In this document: one piece after another, positions 32,741-40,201 of the stretch
How positions within the stretch are numbered: position 1 is the first letter of the stretch
Layout: each line of letters begins with the position of its first letter
Source of the DNA: Brevibacillus_H sp049846925
GTDB lineage: Bacteria > Bacillota > Bacilli > Brevibacillales > Brevibacillaceae
Direction of reading: 5' to 3'
Assembly (NCBI RefSeq): GCF_049846925.1
Contig: NZ_JBNCMT010000017.1
Span: 1 to 64,000, forward strand
DNA length: 64,000 nt
Notes under the pieces: model-generated
Databases searched by the model: none
What the model saw: only the letters and a program-made list of their open reading frames with translations
Told to the model about the DNA's origin: nothing
Translations under genes and position numbers: made by a program

Positions 32741-33361
32741 GTGTTCCGGAAATTCACAAAACGTTTTTCGTTTCTTTTTGCAATACTCTTATCAATAGCA
32801 ATTTTTTTCATAATTGATGCAAATAAAAATAGTAATTCAGTCACTGAACAGAAAGCAGATGCCCAAACATTGAATAGCATAGCTTCTTCAGCTTCAACAA
32901 CAAAGTTACCGGAAATCAAACAGTTTTTCGATATATATAAAATTTTGTCAAAATCTGAGAAAGAAGTGAATGAAATACTTGGAGATCCTAATTCTTCAAC
33001 ACCAGTTAATACTGGAGAAATTGACGGAAATGCTTATGCTTTTAAAGAAAATACGTATTTGGATGGAAGAGTTTTAATTGCCTTTGATACAGACAGTGTT
33101 TACATGGTGACACTTTTTTTAACGAAAGAAGAGTATTTTACAGGAGATTTGATAAATCAGAATTTGAGATATTTTGGAATGGAGCCATATGACTTAACTA
33201 TGCATCATGATGATGATTGGATTTTAAGAGACTTTAGAGGAATGCAAGAAATCGTAGTATCAAATGATAATATCGAGGATAAAAAATATAGCGGTTGGAT
33301 CTTTGTTCAGGTTCATCCTTTGGGACATTCAAAAGATGGTAAATATAAACCTGTTAACTAA
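32741..33361 (+). CDS. Membrane-anchored protein of the immunity island
   Basis: A 206-residue protein starting at GTG 32741 after AGGGGAGAGG. A basic N-terminus and one hydrophobic segment (FLFAILLSIAIFFIIDA) form a signal anchor, leaving about 175 residues outside the cell. The outer domain contains ILSKSEKEVNEILGDPN (an SmpA/BamE-like 'EVxxxLGxP' turn), DGRVLIAFDTDSVYMVTLFL and HHDDDWILRDF. Extracytoplasmic immunity proteins exist for toxins acting on the envelope, but this role is only a suggestion. The codon use is AT-rich like the rest of the island. Confidence 0.6.
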   Translation: MFRKFTKRFSFLFAILLSIAIFFIIDANKNSNSVTEQKADAQTLNSIASSASTTKLPEIKQFFDIYKILSKSEKEVNEILGDPNSSTPVNTGEIDGNAYAFKENTYLDGRVLIAFDTDSVYMVTLFLTKEEYFTGDLINQNLRYFGMEPYDLTMHHDDDWILRDFRGMQEIVVSNDNIEDKKYSGWIFVQVHPLGHSKDGKYKPVN

Positions 33362-33465
33362 CAAATTTTACGTCCCTGCTGGCATATCCCGATGCATCAA
33401 TCGGTGAGTGATCATCTAGCCATTCCCCAAGTGGTAAATATAACGAACTTAAAGGAAGGAAAAGA

Positions 33466-33786
33466 ATGAATGATGTATTTTTAAGATGGATAAAGGAACG
33501 AGAGATTGTACTAAGAAAAATGGGAATTAAAACAGAAGTTAACTTTCAATGGGACAGGCCTGAACATGCAATTAACCCAAGTACGGTCATTGACCAAGAA
33601 ACATCATTATGTGTTGGGCGTATCATTGTTTGGAGTTCAATGCATATGCACTTTCAAGTTTTCGTGTTGGAATCAGATTCAGTTGGACCATTATTGGATA
33701 AAACAGTTGAGCTTGCCGATGAACCAAATTTTCATAATTTACTAGATCAGTATTTTCGTGTTTTGACTACTGGAATAGTTGATTGA
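33466..33786 (+). CDS. Probable immunity protein (TriTu-like)
   Basis: A 106-residue soluble protein starting at ATG 33466 with AAGGAAGGA upstream. Its pattern, a basic N-terminal helix (WIKEREIVLRKMGIKTEV), a charged central part and a VGRIIVWSSMHMHFQVFVLE strand region followed by an acidic C-terminus, recalls the TriTu family of immunity proteins. The name is tentative. It is the last gene of the AT-rich island; after it the gene direction changes. Confidence 0.5.
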   Translation: MNDVFLRWIKEREIVLRKMGIKTEVNFQWDRPEHAINPSTVIDQETSLCVGRIIVWSSMHMHFQVFVLESDSVGPLLDKTVELADEPNFHNLLDQYFRVLTTGIVD

Positions 33787-33789
33787 CCA

Positions 33790-34149
33790 TTACACCCCCC
33801 TAGACTTCTCCCAAACAAGCATCCCAGCATAAAGAATCAACAAAGCAACCGAACAAAATGATGAAATCTCATACGCTTCCTTAAACAACTCCCTCGACCA
33901 ATGCGGAGCCCAGTTCTCATAACCGAGAATATAGAGAGCTACGTCATTAGCAATATGCACACCATCATTCACGGGAGGAGGCATCAGACTTTCGGTATAG
34001 TTTTGGGCAAGAGCAATAGTAAAGATAATGGAAAGCAGCAATACAACAAGCACTCCTGTCGAATACTTTCGGGGGCTGTTCGTTCTTCTATATAAAAAGT
34101 AGAAAAATACGACAAGTGGAACAATTACTTTGAATAGGAAGAATATCAT
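33790..34149 (-). CDS. Small membrane protein of unknown function
   Basis: A 119-residue protein with three hydrophobic spans (FKVIVPLVVFFYFLY, GVLVVLLLSIIFTIALA, SFCSVALLILYAGMLVW) and an outside loop between the second and third containing YTESLMPPPVNDG. GGGAGGTGG precedes its ATG on the minus strand. No family is recognised. It lies beside and in line with the monooxygenase-fold gene and the SOD gene (all minus strand). Confidence 0.6.
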   Translation of the reverse strand: MIFFLFKVIVPLVVFFYFLYRRTNSPRKYSTGVLVVLLLSIIFTIALAQNYTESLMPPPVNDGVHIANDVALYILGYENWAPHWSRELFKEAYEISSFCSVALLILYAGMLVWEKSRGV

Positions 34150-34172
34150 AAAACCACCTCCCTAATAACTAT

Positions 34173-34469
34173 TCAAGAAAGATCGACTTTTTCAAAATGT
34201 TCAACGATCGGAAATGGATCATAAAAGTGGTGCAGCATTTTCTTCCACTCCTGGTATTCTGCTGATTCTCTGAATCCAATGGTATGATCCTCAAGGCTTT
34301 CCCATTTCACCAAAAGTAGATATTTTCCTTTAACCTCCATACATCTTTGCAGCTCGTGGTCAATGTAACCTTTCATAGAAGAAATAATGTGTGATGCCCT
34401 ACGGAAAGCTTCTTCGTATTCCTGTTCCATCCCTTCCTTCACCTGGAGCATGACGGCTTCTAGAATCAT
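34173..34469 (-). CDS. Antibiotic biosynthesis monooxygenase (ABM) fold protein
   Basis: A 98-residue dimeric alpha+beta barrel protein. The fold signature is MILEAVMLQVKEGMEQEYEE at the start and KYLLLVKWESLEDHTIGFRE in the centre, with FRESAEYQEWKKMLHHFYDP at the end. Members range from quinol monooxygenases to heme-degrading IsdG-type enzymes; the active-site residues for heme degradation are not evident here. AAAGGGGAC precedes the ATG. Confidence 0.8.
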   Translation of the reverse strand: MILEAVMLQVKEGMEQEYEEAFRRASHIISSMKGYIDHELQRCMEVKGKYLLLVKWESLEDHTIGFRESAEYQEWKKMLHHFYDPFPIVEHFEKVDLS

Positions 34470-34717
34470 GAGTTTTGTCCCCTTTCTTAATAGCCCTGAT
34501 GGTGTGAGCGACCTTCCACAAACTGTACCATTCCAGATTGACTTTCAAACTATTTTAACATCCAAAAGAATCGGGTTCCAACGACGTCTTAGCTATCCTT
34601 ATTCTTTTTACTGAGCAAATCATGAAAAAAAATGACCGCCCTTGGGCTAGAGAGCCAGGCAGCCATCTTGTGACAATCTGCTTTTTTGTAAAAAACGCCT
34701 CCAAAAAAGAAACGCTT

Positions 34718-35650
34718 TTAATAAGGCTGCCAACGCAACCGACGAGCTTGTAGATAACGATCCTGAACATGCGGCCAGTTGACGACATTCCACCACGCAT
34801 CGATATATTTTTTTCGATCTGCCCGGTAAGAAGACCAATAGGCGTGCTCCCATACATCCAGTACGAGCAGTGGAATGGATTCCCATTGGGTGAGCAATTG
34901 GTGCTTTTCCGCATTGAGGATTTCCAGATGCTGTGCTCTTGGTGACCAGACAAGAAGTGCCCAGCCGGGTCCCTCGACTCTTTCTGCGACCGAGGAAAAC
35001 TGGCGTTTGAATGTTTCGATCGATCCGAAGTCTCGAATGATTTGCTCAGCTAATTCTCCTTGGGGTACACCTCCGCCAGACGGACTCATGACATCCCAGA
35101 AAATCGTGTGCAAGTAATGGCCAGCCCCATGGAAGGCAGCTTCACGTTCCCAGTGCCTCACCAGCTCGTAATCATTGGAGGCTCTTGCCTGGGCTAGCAT
35201 CATTTCCGCCTTGTTTAAGCCTTTGACATAGTCGGCATGAAGCTTGTCATGATGAATACGCATTGTCTCGGTGTCAATATATGGTTCCAGTGCGTCGTAT
35301 TTGTAGGGCAAGGGAGGAAGCTTGTGTCCTCCCACTGGGACAGGTCGGGCGATGGGAATTTGCTGCTCGCGAGTTGGGCTCATGGTTGAATTTTGCACCA
35401 GGCGCAGCAAACCTTGGAACTGTTTTTGCACATCCTCTGCTTTCCCCTTCAAATACAGAATTTCTTCTTCTTTGGGATGAACGGGATCAATGGATTTTGC
35501 TTTTTGCCCAATTTCAGTGAAAGCCGTATGAAATTGTTTTAAATTTCGCTTGTTTTCTCCCTTCATTTCAGGCTTATGTTGCAGGTATTGAATCCACTGT
35601 TTTCCCCATTCGCTCCAACTAATCAGGTGTTTCACTTGCTCTTCCACCAC
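34718..35650 (-). CDS. Fe/Mn superoxide dismutase with N-terminal extension
   Basis: A 310-residue protein. The C-terminal about 200 residues form a standard Fe/Mn SOD: metal ligands are expected at His133 (RIHHDKLH), His181 (GHYLHTIFW), and Asp and His in the LVLDVWEHAYW motif. The first about 105 residues are an extra, mostly helical charged region, as in B. subtilis SodF, and have no known role. The enzyme converts superoxide to hydrogen peroxide and oxygen. The GTG start has GAGGAGGAA upstream. No signal peptide is seen, so it is cytoplasmic. Confidence 0.92.
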   Translation of the reverse strand: MVEEQVKHLISWSEWGKQWIQYLQHKPEMKGENKRNLKQFHTAFTEIGQKAKSIDPVHPKEEEILYLKGKAEDVQKQFQGLLRLVQNSTMSPTREQQIPIARPVPVGGHKLPPLPYKYDALEPYIDTETMRIHHDKLHADYVKGLNKAEMMLAQARASNDYELVRHWEREAAFHGAGHYLHTIFWDVMSPSGGGVPQGELAEQIIRDFGSIETFKRQFSSVAERVEGPGWALLVWSPRAQHLEILNAEKHQLLTQWESIPLLVLDVWEHAYWSSYRADRKKYIDAWWNVVNWPHVQDRYLQARRLRWQPY

Positions 35651-35796
35651 GATTCCTCCTCAGTGACCCAAAGTTCCCCTTTACTATATGTTAACAGCCC
35701 AAAATAGGTTCAATTGAGCGAAGAAGTGGTTGCGAGTTTTTGAAATCTAGCATATTGTAAAAACACGCATGTAAGCATCCTAAAGGGGATTTGATT

Positions 35797-36612
35797 ATGG
35801 ATCACAGGAAAGCGATAGGCATCATAGACTCAGGAGTGGGTGGTTTAACGGTCGCCCGTGAAGTAATCAGACAACTTCCCAGAGAACAGATCGTCTACTT
35901 TGGAGACAATGCGAGATGTCCTTATGGACCCAGAACGCCCGAAGAAATCCGTACTTTTACCAATCAAATGATTCAGTTTGTGAGTCAGTTTCAGCTCAAG
36001 GCACTTGTCATTGCCTGCAACACAGCGACAGCGGTTGTATTGGAAGAAGTTAAAGCGAGCTTGGAACTGCCTGTCGTAGGAGTCATTGAGCCAGGTTCTC
36101 GGGCGGCTATTATGGCGACGAGAACAGGACGGATTGGCATAATTGGGACCGTAACAACTATCCGTACAGGAGCTTATGAAAGAGCACTTTATCGAATTAA
36201 TCCCAATTTATATGCTGTGGGGCTAGCTTGTCCCGAGTTTGTTCCATTGGTAGAAAACCAGTTGATTCACACTCCACAGGCCAGGGAGATCGTAAGGGAA
36301 ACCTTGACGCCTCTTTGCTATGAGGAATTGGATACGTTAATCCTCGGATGTACACACTATCCACTGCTTGCCCCACTGATTCAAGATGTGATGGGTGACT
36401 CGATTACCATTATCAGCTCGGCAGAAGAGACAGCAAGAGAGTTGAGTACGCTGTTGTCCATGCGCAATATGCATGAACAGTCACTGTCTTCGTGCAATCA
36501 CAAATTCTTTACCAGCGGAGATGCCGAGGTCTTTAGACAAATTGGCGAAGAGTGGTTAGGATTTGAGGTAGAGGTTGTGCATCAATCTTTGGAAGAGACC
36601 GTCAACATCTAG
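35797..36612 (+). CDS. racE: Glutamate racemase
   Basis: A 271-residue cofactor-independent racemase that makes D-glutamate for peptidoglycan. The acid-base cysteines are Cys74 (ACNTAT) and Cys185 (GCTHYPL), and IDSGVGGLTV at the N-terminus gives the conserved Asp-Ser. ATG 35797 is preferred to TTG 35791 because AAAGGGGA then has seven-base spacing. It heads the racE-gerM-rph-rdgB-yfcE order seen in B. subtilis. Confidence 0.95.
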   Translation: MDHRKAIGIIDSGVGGLTVAREVIRQLPREQIVYFGDNARCPYGPRTPEEIRTFTNQMIQFVSQFQLKALVIACNTATAVVLEEVKASLELPVVGVIEPGSRAAIMATRTGRIGIIGTVTTIRTGAYERALYRINPNLYAVGLACPEFVPLVENQLIHTPQAREIVRETLTPLCYEELDTLILGCTHYPLLAPLIQDVMGDSITIISSAEETARELSTLLSMRNMHEQSLSSCNHKFFTSGDAEVFRQIGEEWLGFEVEVVHQSLEETVNI

Positions 36613-36625
36613 TTGAGCCAAAGGC

Positions 36626-36661
36626 AAGCCATCCGGTAATATGTCGGGTGGTTTCTTTTTT
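36626..36661 (+). terminator. racE terminator
   Basis: AAGCCATCCG (36626-36635) pairs with CGGGTGGTTT (36645-36654, with G-U pairs), followed by CTTTTTT. Confidence 0.75.
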
Positions 36662-36677
36662 CATTAGGACAAAGAAA

Positions 36678-36707
36678 GCATAAACCCAAGCCCTGCTCGT
36701 ATACATG
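36678..36707 (+). promoter_or_regulatory. Candidate sigma-E promoter of gerM
   Basis: GCATAAA (36678-36684), a 15-base spacer and TATACATG (36700-36707) approximate the sigma-E pattern (KMATATT / CATACANT, six of eight in the -10). B. subtilis gerM is a sigma-E gene. Confidence 0.4.
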
Positions 36708-36739
36708 GTAGTACAAAGTGTTGCGAGGAGGGTACGAAC

Positions 36740-37804
36740 ATGACACCGAATAAAATAGGTAAATTAACTGCTGTGTTGGGGTTAAGCGCCATGCTGGTTA
36801 CAGGGTGTGGTTTATTTGGGCCAGAAAAAGAAACGATGAGTATTGATCCACCTCCACTTACGCAGGATGTGAATCTGGAAGAGGGCACTGTCGATCCGAA
36901 CAGTATCACGCAGGGAGAGCTTCCAGTAAGTGAGGTGCAGGGTTCTGTTGACCGTATGGTTTATCTGTATGATTCCAATGGTTATGTCGTCCCTGTATCA
37001 TTGACGCTGCCCAAAGTGGAAGGGCCTGCAAAACAAGTCCTTTCTTATCTGGTAAAGGGTGGGCCAGTTGAAACGTTATTGCCCCAAGGCTTCAAGGCTG
37101 TTCTGCCGGAAGGAACTAAAGTTCTTGGCATGACGATTAAGGATGGTACGGCAACGGTTGATTTCTCGCCTGAGTTCAAAAAGTATGCACCTGCTGAGGA
37201 AAAGAAAATTCTTGATGCCATCACCCGTTCTTTGACTGAGTTCAAGGATGTAAAACATGTTTCCATCTGGATTAATGGAACCCCGTTATCTGAAATGCCA
37301 GTAGATCATACGCCTATTTCGATCTTGAATCGGGATAGCGGGGTCAATGTCGAGCTGGCAGATAATGCCGTGCCCGGACGTACTACACCGGTTACGCTCT
37401 ATTTTCAAGGGCAGTTGAACGATAATCGCTCCTACTTTGTTCCAGTCACACGGCTGATCCCGCAGACGGAGGATATTACGACAGCAGTTATCGAAGAACT
37501 GATCCGTGGCCCAAAGCAGGGATCTACACTGTATAGCTCGTTTCTGCCCTCCACCAAGGTGTTGGACGTAAAAAACGAGAATGGTACAGTGGTAGTGAAT
37601 TTGAGCAAAGACGTGATGAAGTTCAACAACGGCAAGGAAGCAAACCCTGAAGCGATGGAGTCACTTGTACTGTCACTGACAGAGAATACGGGTGTAAAAC
37701 GAGTACAAGTGATGGTCGAGGGTACACCGTTGACGGCTGCGGGTCCTTTTGATTTCTCCAAGCCAGTGACACGACCCGTACAGATCAACTCCATGCAGTT
37801 CTAA
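36740..37804 (+). CDS. gerM: Sporulation lipoprotein GerM
   Basis: A 354-residue lipoprotein (lipobox MLVTGC at Cys23). Two GerMN domains are visible at about residues 75-185 and 215-345; each has the sequence of strands VSLTLPKVEG / VPVTRLIPQTED, then a KVLGMTIKDGTATVDFSPEF or KVLDVKNENGTVVVNLSKDV segment. GerM acts in the mother-cell membrane, helping septal peptidoglycan change, SpoIIIAG ring assembly and germination. The ATG has GGAGGG upstream, and the promoter appears sporulation-specific. Confidence 0.93.
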   Translation: MTPNKIGKLTAVLGLSAMLVTGCGLFGPEKETMSIDPPPLTQDVNLEEGTVDPNSITQGELPVSEVQGSVDRMVYLYDSNGYVVPVSLTLPKVEGPAKQVLSYLVKGGPVETLLPQGFKAVLPEGTKVLGMTIKDGTATVDFSPEFKKYAPAEEKKILDAITRSLTEFKDVKHVSIWINGTPLSEMPVDHTPISILNRDSGVNVELADNAVPGRTTPVTLYFQGQLNDNRSYFVPVTRLIPQTEDITTAVIEELIRGPKQGSTLYSSFLPSTKVLDVKNENGTVVVNLSKDVMKFNNGKEANPEAMESLVLSLTENTGVKRVQVMVEGTPLTAAGPFDFSKPVTRPVQINSMQF

Positions 37805-37806
37805 AA

Positions 37807-37870
37807 AACCCCACCGACAGAAGCTAACGCTGGCGGCGGGGACCCCGGATTCAACCCCACCGACTGAAGC
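37807..37870 (+). repeat. Direct repeat pair in the gerM-rph gap
   Basis: AACCCCACCGAC(A/T)GAAGC occurs at 37807-37824 and 37853-37870 (17 of 18 identical, 46 bases apart). The first copy can also fold with CGGCGGGG at 37834-37841. Confidence 0.5.
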
Positions 37871-37886
37871 ATATTACGGAGCTATG

Positions 37887-37920
37887 GAATCCACGTCGTC
37901 CTATGCGTGGATTCTATTTT
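37887..37920 (+). terminator. Terminator upstream of rph
   Basis: Perfect 9-bp stem GAATCCACG (37887-37895) / CGTGGATTC (37906-37914), followed by TATTTT. Confidence 0.7.
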
Positions 37921-37956
37921 CCGTTTCTCGTTTACTGGAATTTGGATATTGTGCTT

Positions 37957-37965
37957 TGGTATAAT
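37957..37965 (+). promoter_or_regulatory. Extended -10 promoter of the rph operon
   Basis: TGGTATAAT (TG one base before a perfect TATAAT at 37960-37965) without a good -35; start near 37972, 78 bases before rph. Confidence 0.6.
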
Positions 37966-38049
37966 GGGCGGGAATAGGCATCACTTTTCACATACATAAG
38001 GCTTTTGGCAATAGGTTACTTACCAAGTAGCAAGTAGGAGGAACTTGAA

Positions 38050-38853
38050 ATGAGACACAACGAACGAGCAAACAATCAACTGCGCCCTGTCAAAATTACA
38101 CGTAATTACATCAAACATGCAGAGGGTTCATGTTTGATTGAGGTGGGTGACACCAAGGTAATTTGCACAGCTACATTAGAAGACCGTGTTCCTCCGTTTA
38201 TGCGTAATGGTGGTAAAGGCTGGGTAACAGCAGAGTATTCCATGCTTCCGCGTGCTACTGAGACTCGAAATGCTCGTGAATCTGCAAAAGGAAAACTGAG
38301 TGGTCGTACCATGGAGATCCAACGGTTGATTGGGCGTGCCCTTCGATCTGTAGTGAAGCTTGAAGCAATGGGCGAGCGCACGATTTGGCTTGATTGCGAT
38401 GTCATTCAAGCGGATGGGGGCACCAGAACTGCTTCGATCACCGGAGCATTCATCGCTATGGTCGATGCCATGCGTAAATTGGTGGAGAACGGCACCTGGA
38501 AGGAGCTGCCGATTACCGACTTTTTGGCAGCGACATCGGTTGGCATGATTGAAGGAGAAAGCAAGCTTGATCTGGATTATAAAGAGGATTCTTCGGCAAT
38601 TGTTGATATGAACGTGGTGATGACGGGTTCTGGCAAGTTTGTTGAGCTCCAGGGAACAGGCGAGGAGGCACCATTCAGTTACGATGAACTGCAAGAGTTA
38701 CTGGGACTTGCGAAAAGTGGTATTACCGACCTGATCAACGCACAAAAAGAAGCACTTGGTGAGGTATTGTTATACGGTCAGGCAAAGGAACAGGCAACTA
38801 CTGAGTCCAAACCGGCCACTCCTGAGAACAATGGGGAGAAAAGCCATGTTTAA
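38050..38853 (+). CDS. rph: Ribonuclease PH
   Basis: A 267-residue phosphorolytic 3' exoribonuclease that trims tRNA 3' ends. The core has the conserved RxGR-like Arg cluster (MLPRATETRNARE, GRTMEIQRLIGRALR) for RNA and hexamer formation, and WLDCDVIQADGGTRTASITG with the catalytic Asp and phosphate site. The C-terminus has an extra Gln/Lys/Glu tail of about 20 residues. AGTAGGAGG lies before the ATG. It overlaps rdgB by eight bases. Confidence 0.96.
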   Translation: MRHNERANNQLRPVKITRNYIKHAEGSCLIEVGDTKVICTATLEDRVPPFMRNGGKGWVTAEYSMLPRATETRNARESAKGKLSGRTMEIQRLIGRALRSVVKLEAMGERTIWLDCDVIQADGGTRTASITGAFIAMVDAMRKLVENGTWKELPITDFLAATSVGMIEGESKLDLDYKEDSSAIVDMNVVMTGSGKFVELQGTGEEAPFSYDELQELLGLAKSGITDLINAQKEALGEVLLYGQAKEQATTESKPATPENNGEKSHV

Positions 38854-39460
38854 TGAAGAAAAACGAATCAAAATCGTCGTAGCTACACGCAATCAAGGAA
38901 AAGTGCGTGAGTTCAACGAGATGTTTCAGCAATTTGGATGGGAAGCAGTAAGCCTTGCTGAGTATCCTGATGTTCCCGAAGTAGTGGAGGATGGCGAGAC
39001 ATTCGAAGCGAATGCCCGCAAAAAAGCAGAAACAATCGCAGCATTTCTCAACATACCTGCGATTGGTGATGATTCAGGGTTGGAAGTAGATGCGATAGGC
39101 GGCAAACCGGGCGTCTACTCGGCACGATTTGCGGGAGAGAACGCAACAGATGAAGACAACTGGCGCAAGCTTCTCCAACTGATGCAAGACGTCCCGAACG
39201 AAAAGCGAACGGCCCGTTTTCGCTGCGTGTTGGCTTTTGCCAGACCTAATGAGGAAACAATTACTGCAAACGGCCATTGCGAGGGAGCCATTCTCCGTGA
39301 ACCGGCAGGCACCAATGGTTTCGGGTATGACCCCGTGTTCTTCCTTCCCGATCGGCTTTGTACAATGGCACAACTATCTGCTGAGCAAAAAAACAAAATC
39401 AGCCACCGTGCCATGGCCTTGCATAACCTAGTTGAGAAAATCAGGGGGATACATGTGTGA
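38846..39460 (+). CDS. rdgB: XTP/dITP diphosphatase (RdgB/HAM1)
   Basis: A 204-residue nucleotide-pool cleaning enzyme that hydrolyses dITP and XTP. The N-terminal VVATRNQGKVREF binds triphosphate, and IGDDSGLEVDAIGGKPGVYS, then GTNGFGYDPVF and the SHRAMAL end are signatures. ATG 38846 has GGGGAGAAA upstream; longer in-frame extension would overlap rph. It overlaps the next gene at GTGA (39457). B. subtilis calls it YsnA. Confidence 0.95.
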   Translation: MFNEEKRIKIVVATRNQGKVREFNEMFQQFGWEAVSLAEYPDVPEVVEDGETFEANARKKAETIAAFLNIPAIGDDSGLEVDAIGGKPGVYSARFAGENATDEDNWRKLLQLMQDVPNEKRTARFRCVLAFARPNEETITANGHCEGAILREPAGTNGFGYDPVFFLPDRLCTMAQLSAEQKNKISHRAMALHNLVEKIRGIHV

Positions 39461-39981
39461 GCATTCTTGTCCTGAGTGATACGCACGGACTGTGTCGCGA
39501 AGTGAAGCAGGTTGTTTCTCGCCATCAGGTAGAGCACATCTTTCATTGTGGTGACTTCTGTATCAACCGACATCAGGAGCCATTTTCCCAGATGCAGCTT
39601 GTCCGTGGGAACTGTGATTCAGATTTGACTGTTCCCGAGGAAAGGCGTGCGACTTGGCAAGGATTACATATTTATCAAACACACGGACATTTATATGGAG
39701 TGAAAAGTTCGCTGCTGAAATTGCACTATCGCGCTGAGGAAACAGGGGCAAACGTCGTGTTGTTCGGCCACTCTCATGTCCCGCATTGTTCGATAGAACG
39801 TGGTGTTCTCTTTTTAAATCCAGGGAGCTTGCAATTGCCGAGAGGGTATTCACGTCCAACATATGTGTTGCTTGATTCAATTGGGAAGAATTCCACAGAA
39901 GTTCGGGTGGATGTACTTTTTTTTGACGATCAGGGTAAACGGGTCACAGATTTGGGAGGAGAATTTCAGTTACGTACTTGA
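39457..39981 (+). CDS. YfcE-type metallophosphoesterase
   Basis: A 174-residue phosphodiesterase of the MJ0936/YfcE family (B. subtilis YsnB). Metal ligands are visible: LSDTHG (Asp and His), HCGDF, GNCD, THGH and FGHSHVP. It hydrolyses bis-pNPP-like substrates in vitro; the biological substrate is unknown. It is the last gene of the rph operon, overlapping rdgB by four bases. Confidence 0.9.
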   Translation: MSILVLSDTHGLCREVKQVVSRHQVEHIFHCGDFCINRHQEPFSQMQLVRGNCDSDLTVPEERRATWQGLHIYQTHGHLYGVKSSLLKLHYRAEETGANVVLFGHSHVPHCSIERGVLFLNPGSLQLPRGYSRPTYVLLDSIGKNSTEVRVDVLFFDDQGKRVTDLGGEFQLRT

Positions 39982-39985
39982 CTTC

Positions 39986-40013
39986 TTGAAATTCTTCTCG
40001 TATGTGATATACT
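39986..40013 (+). promoter_or_regulatory. Sigma-A promoter of tig
   Basis: TTGAAA (39986-39991), 16-base spacer, TATACT (40008-40013); a second -10-like TATAAT occurs at 40023. Transcription would begin near 40020. Confidence 0.55.
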
Positions 40014-40019
40014 GTAATG

Positions 40020-40176
40020 GTTATAATGGGAGTTAAATGCACTCAATACAGGTGTGCCCAGCGGTGTCGTCCTGTGTGGGGCGCATCTTTATTTTGCGAA
40101 AACGTCTCGACGATTTTCGTGAGGCTTAAATGTGACCGTTTGCGGTCAGCAAAAAACGGTTTCGACCGTTTTTTTG
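40020..40176 (+). promoter_or_regulatory. Structured leader of tig ending in a terminator (candidate attenuator)
   Basis: Between the promoter and tig lie four pairing elements: TGTGCCC with GGGCGCA (about 40053-40085), the near-palindrome at 40098-40118, TGACCGTTTGCGGTCA (40132-40147), and a perfect terminator AAACGGT-TTCG-ACCGTTT (about 40154-40171) with a T-run. GACCGTTT of the third hairpin can also pair with AAACGGT of the terminator, a typical anti-terminator arrangement. The terminator ends about 12 bases before the tig ribosome site. It could instead simply end the rph operon transcript. Confidence 0.5.
40098..40118 (+). repeat. Hairpin element, copy 1 (tig leader)
   Basis: GAAAACGTCTCGACGATTTTC is, apart from one inserted A, the reverse complement of the 20-base element at 58923-58942 in front of hemL. 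Confidence 0.5.
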
Positions 40177-40201
40177 AACCAATGTAGGAGGGGAAGTTTA
40201 A

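Noticed and set aside
37807..37870. CRISPR array
   Set aside because: Only two short repeats, with no regular spacers or cas genes.
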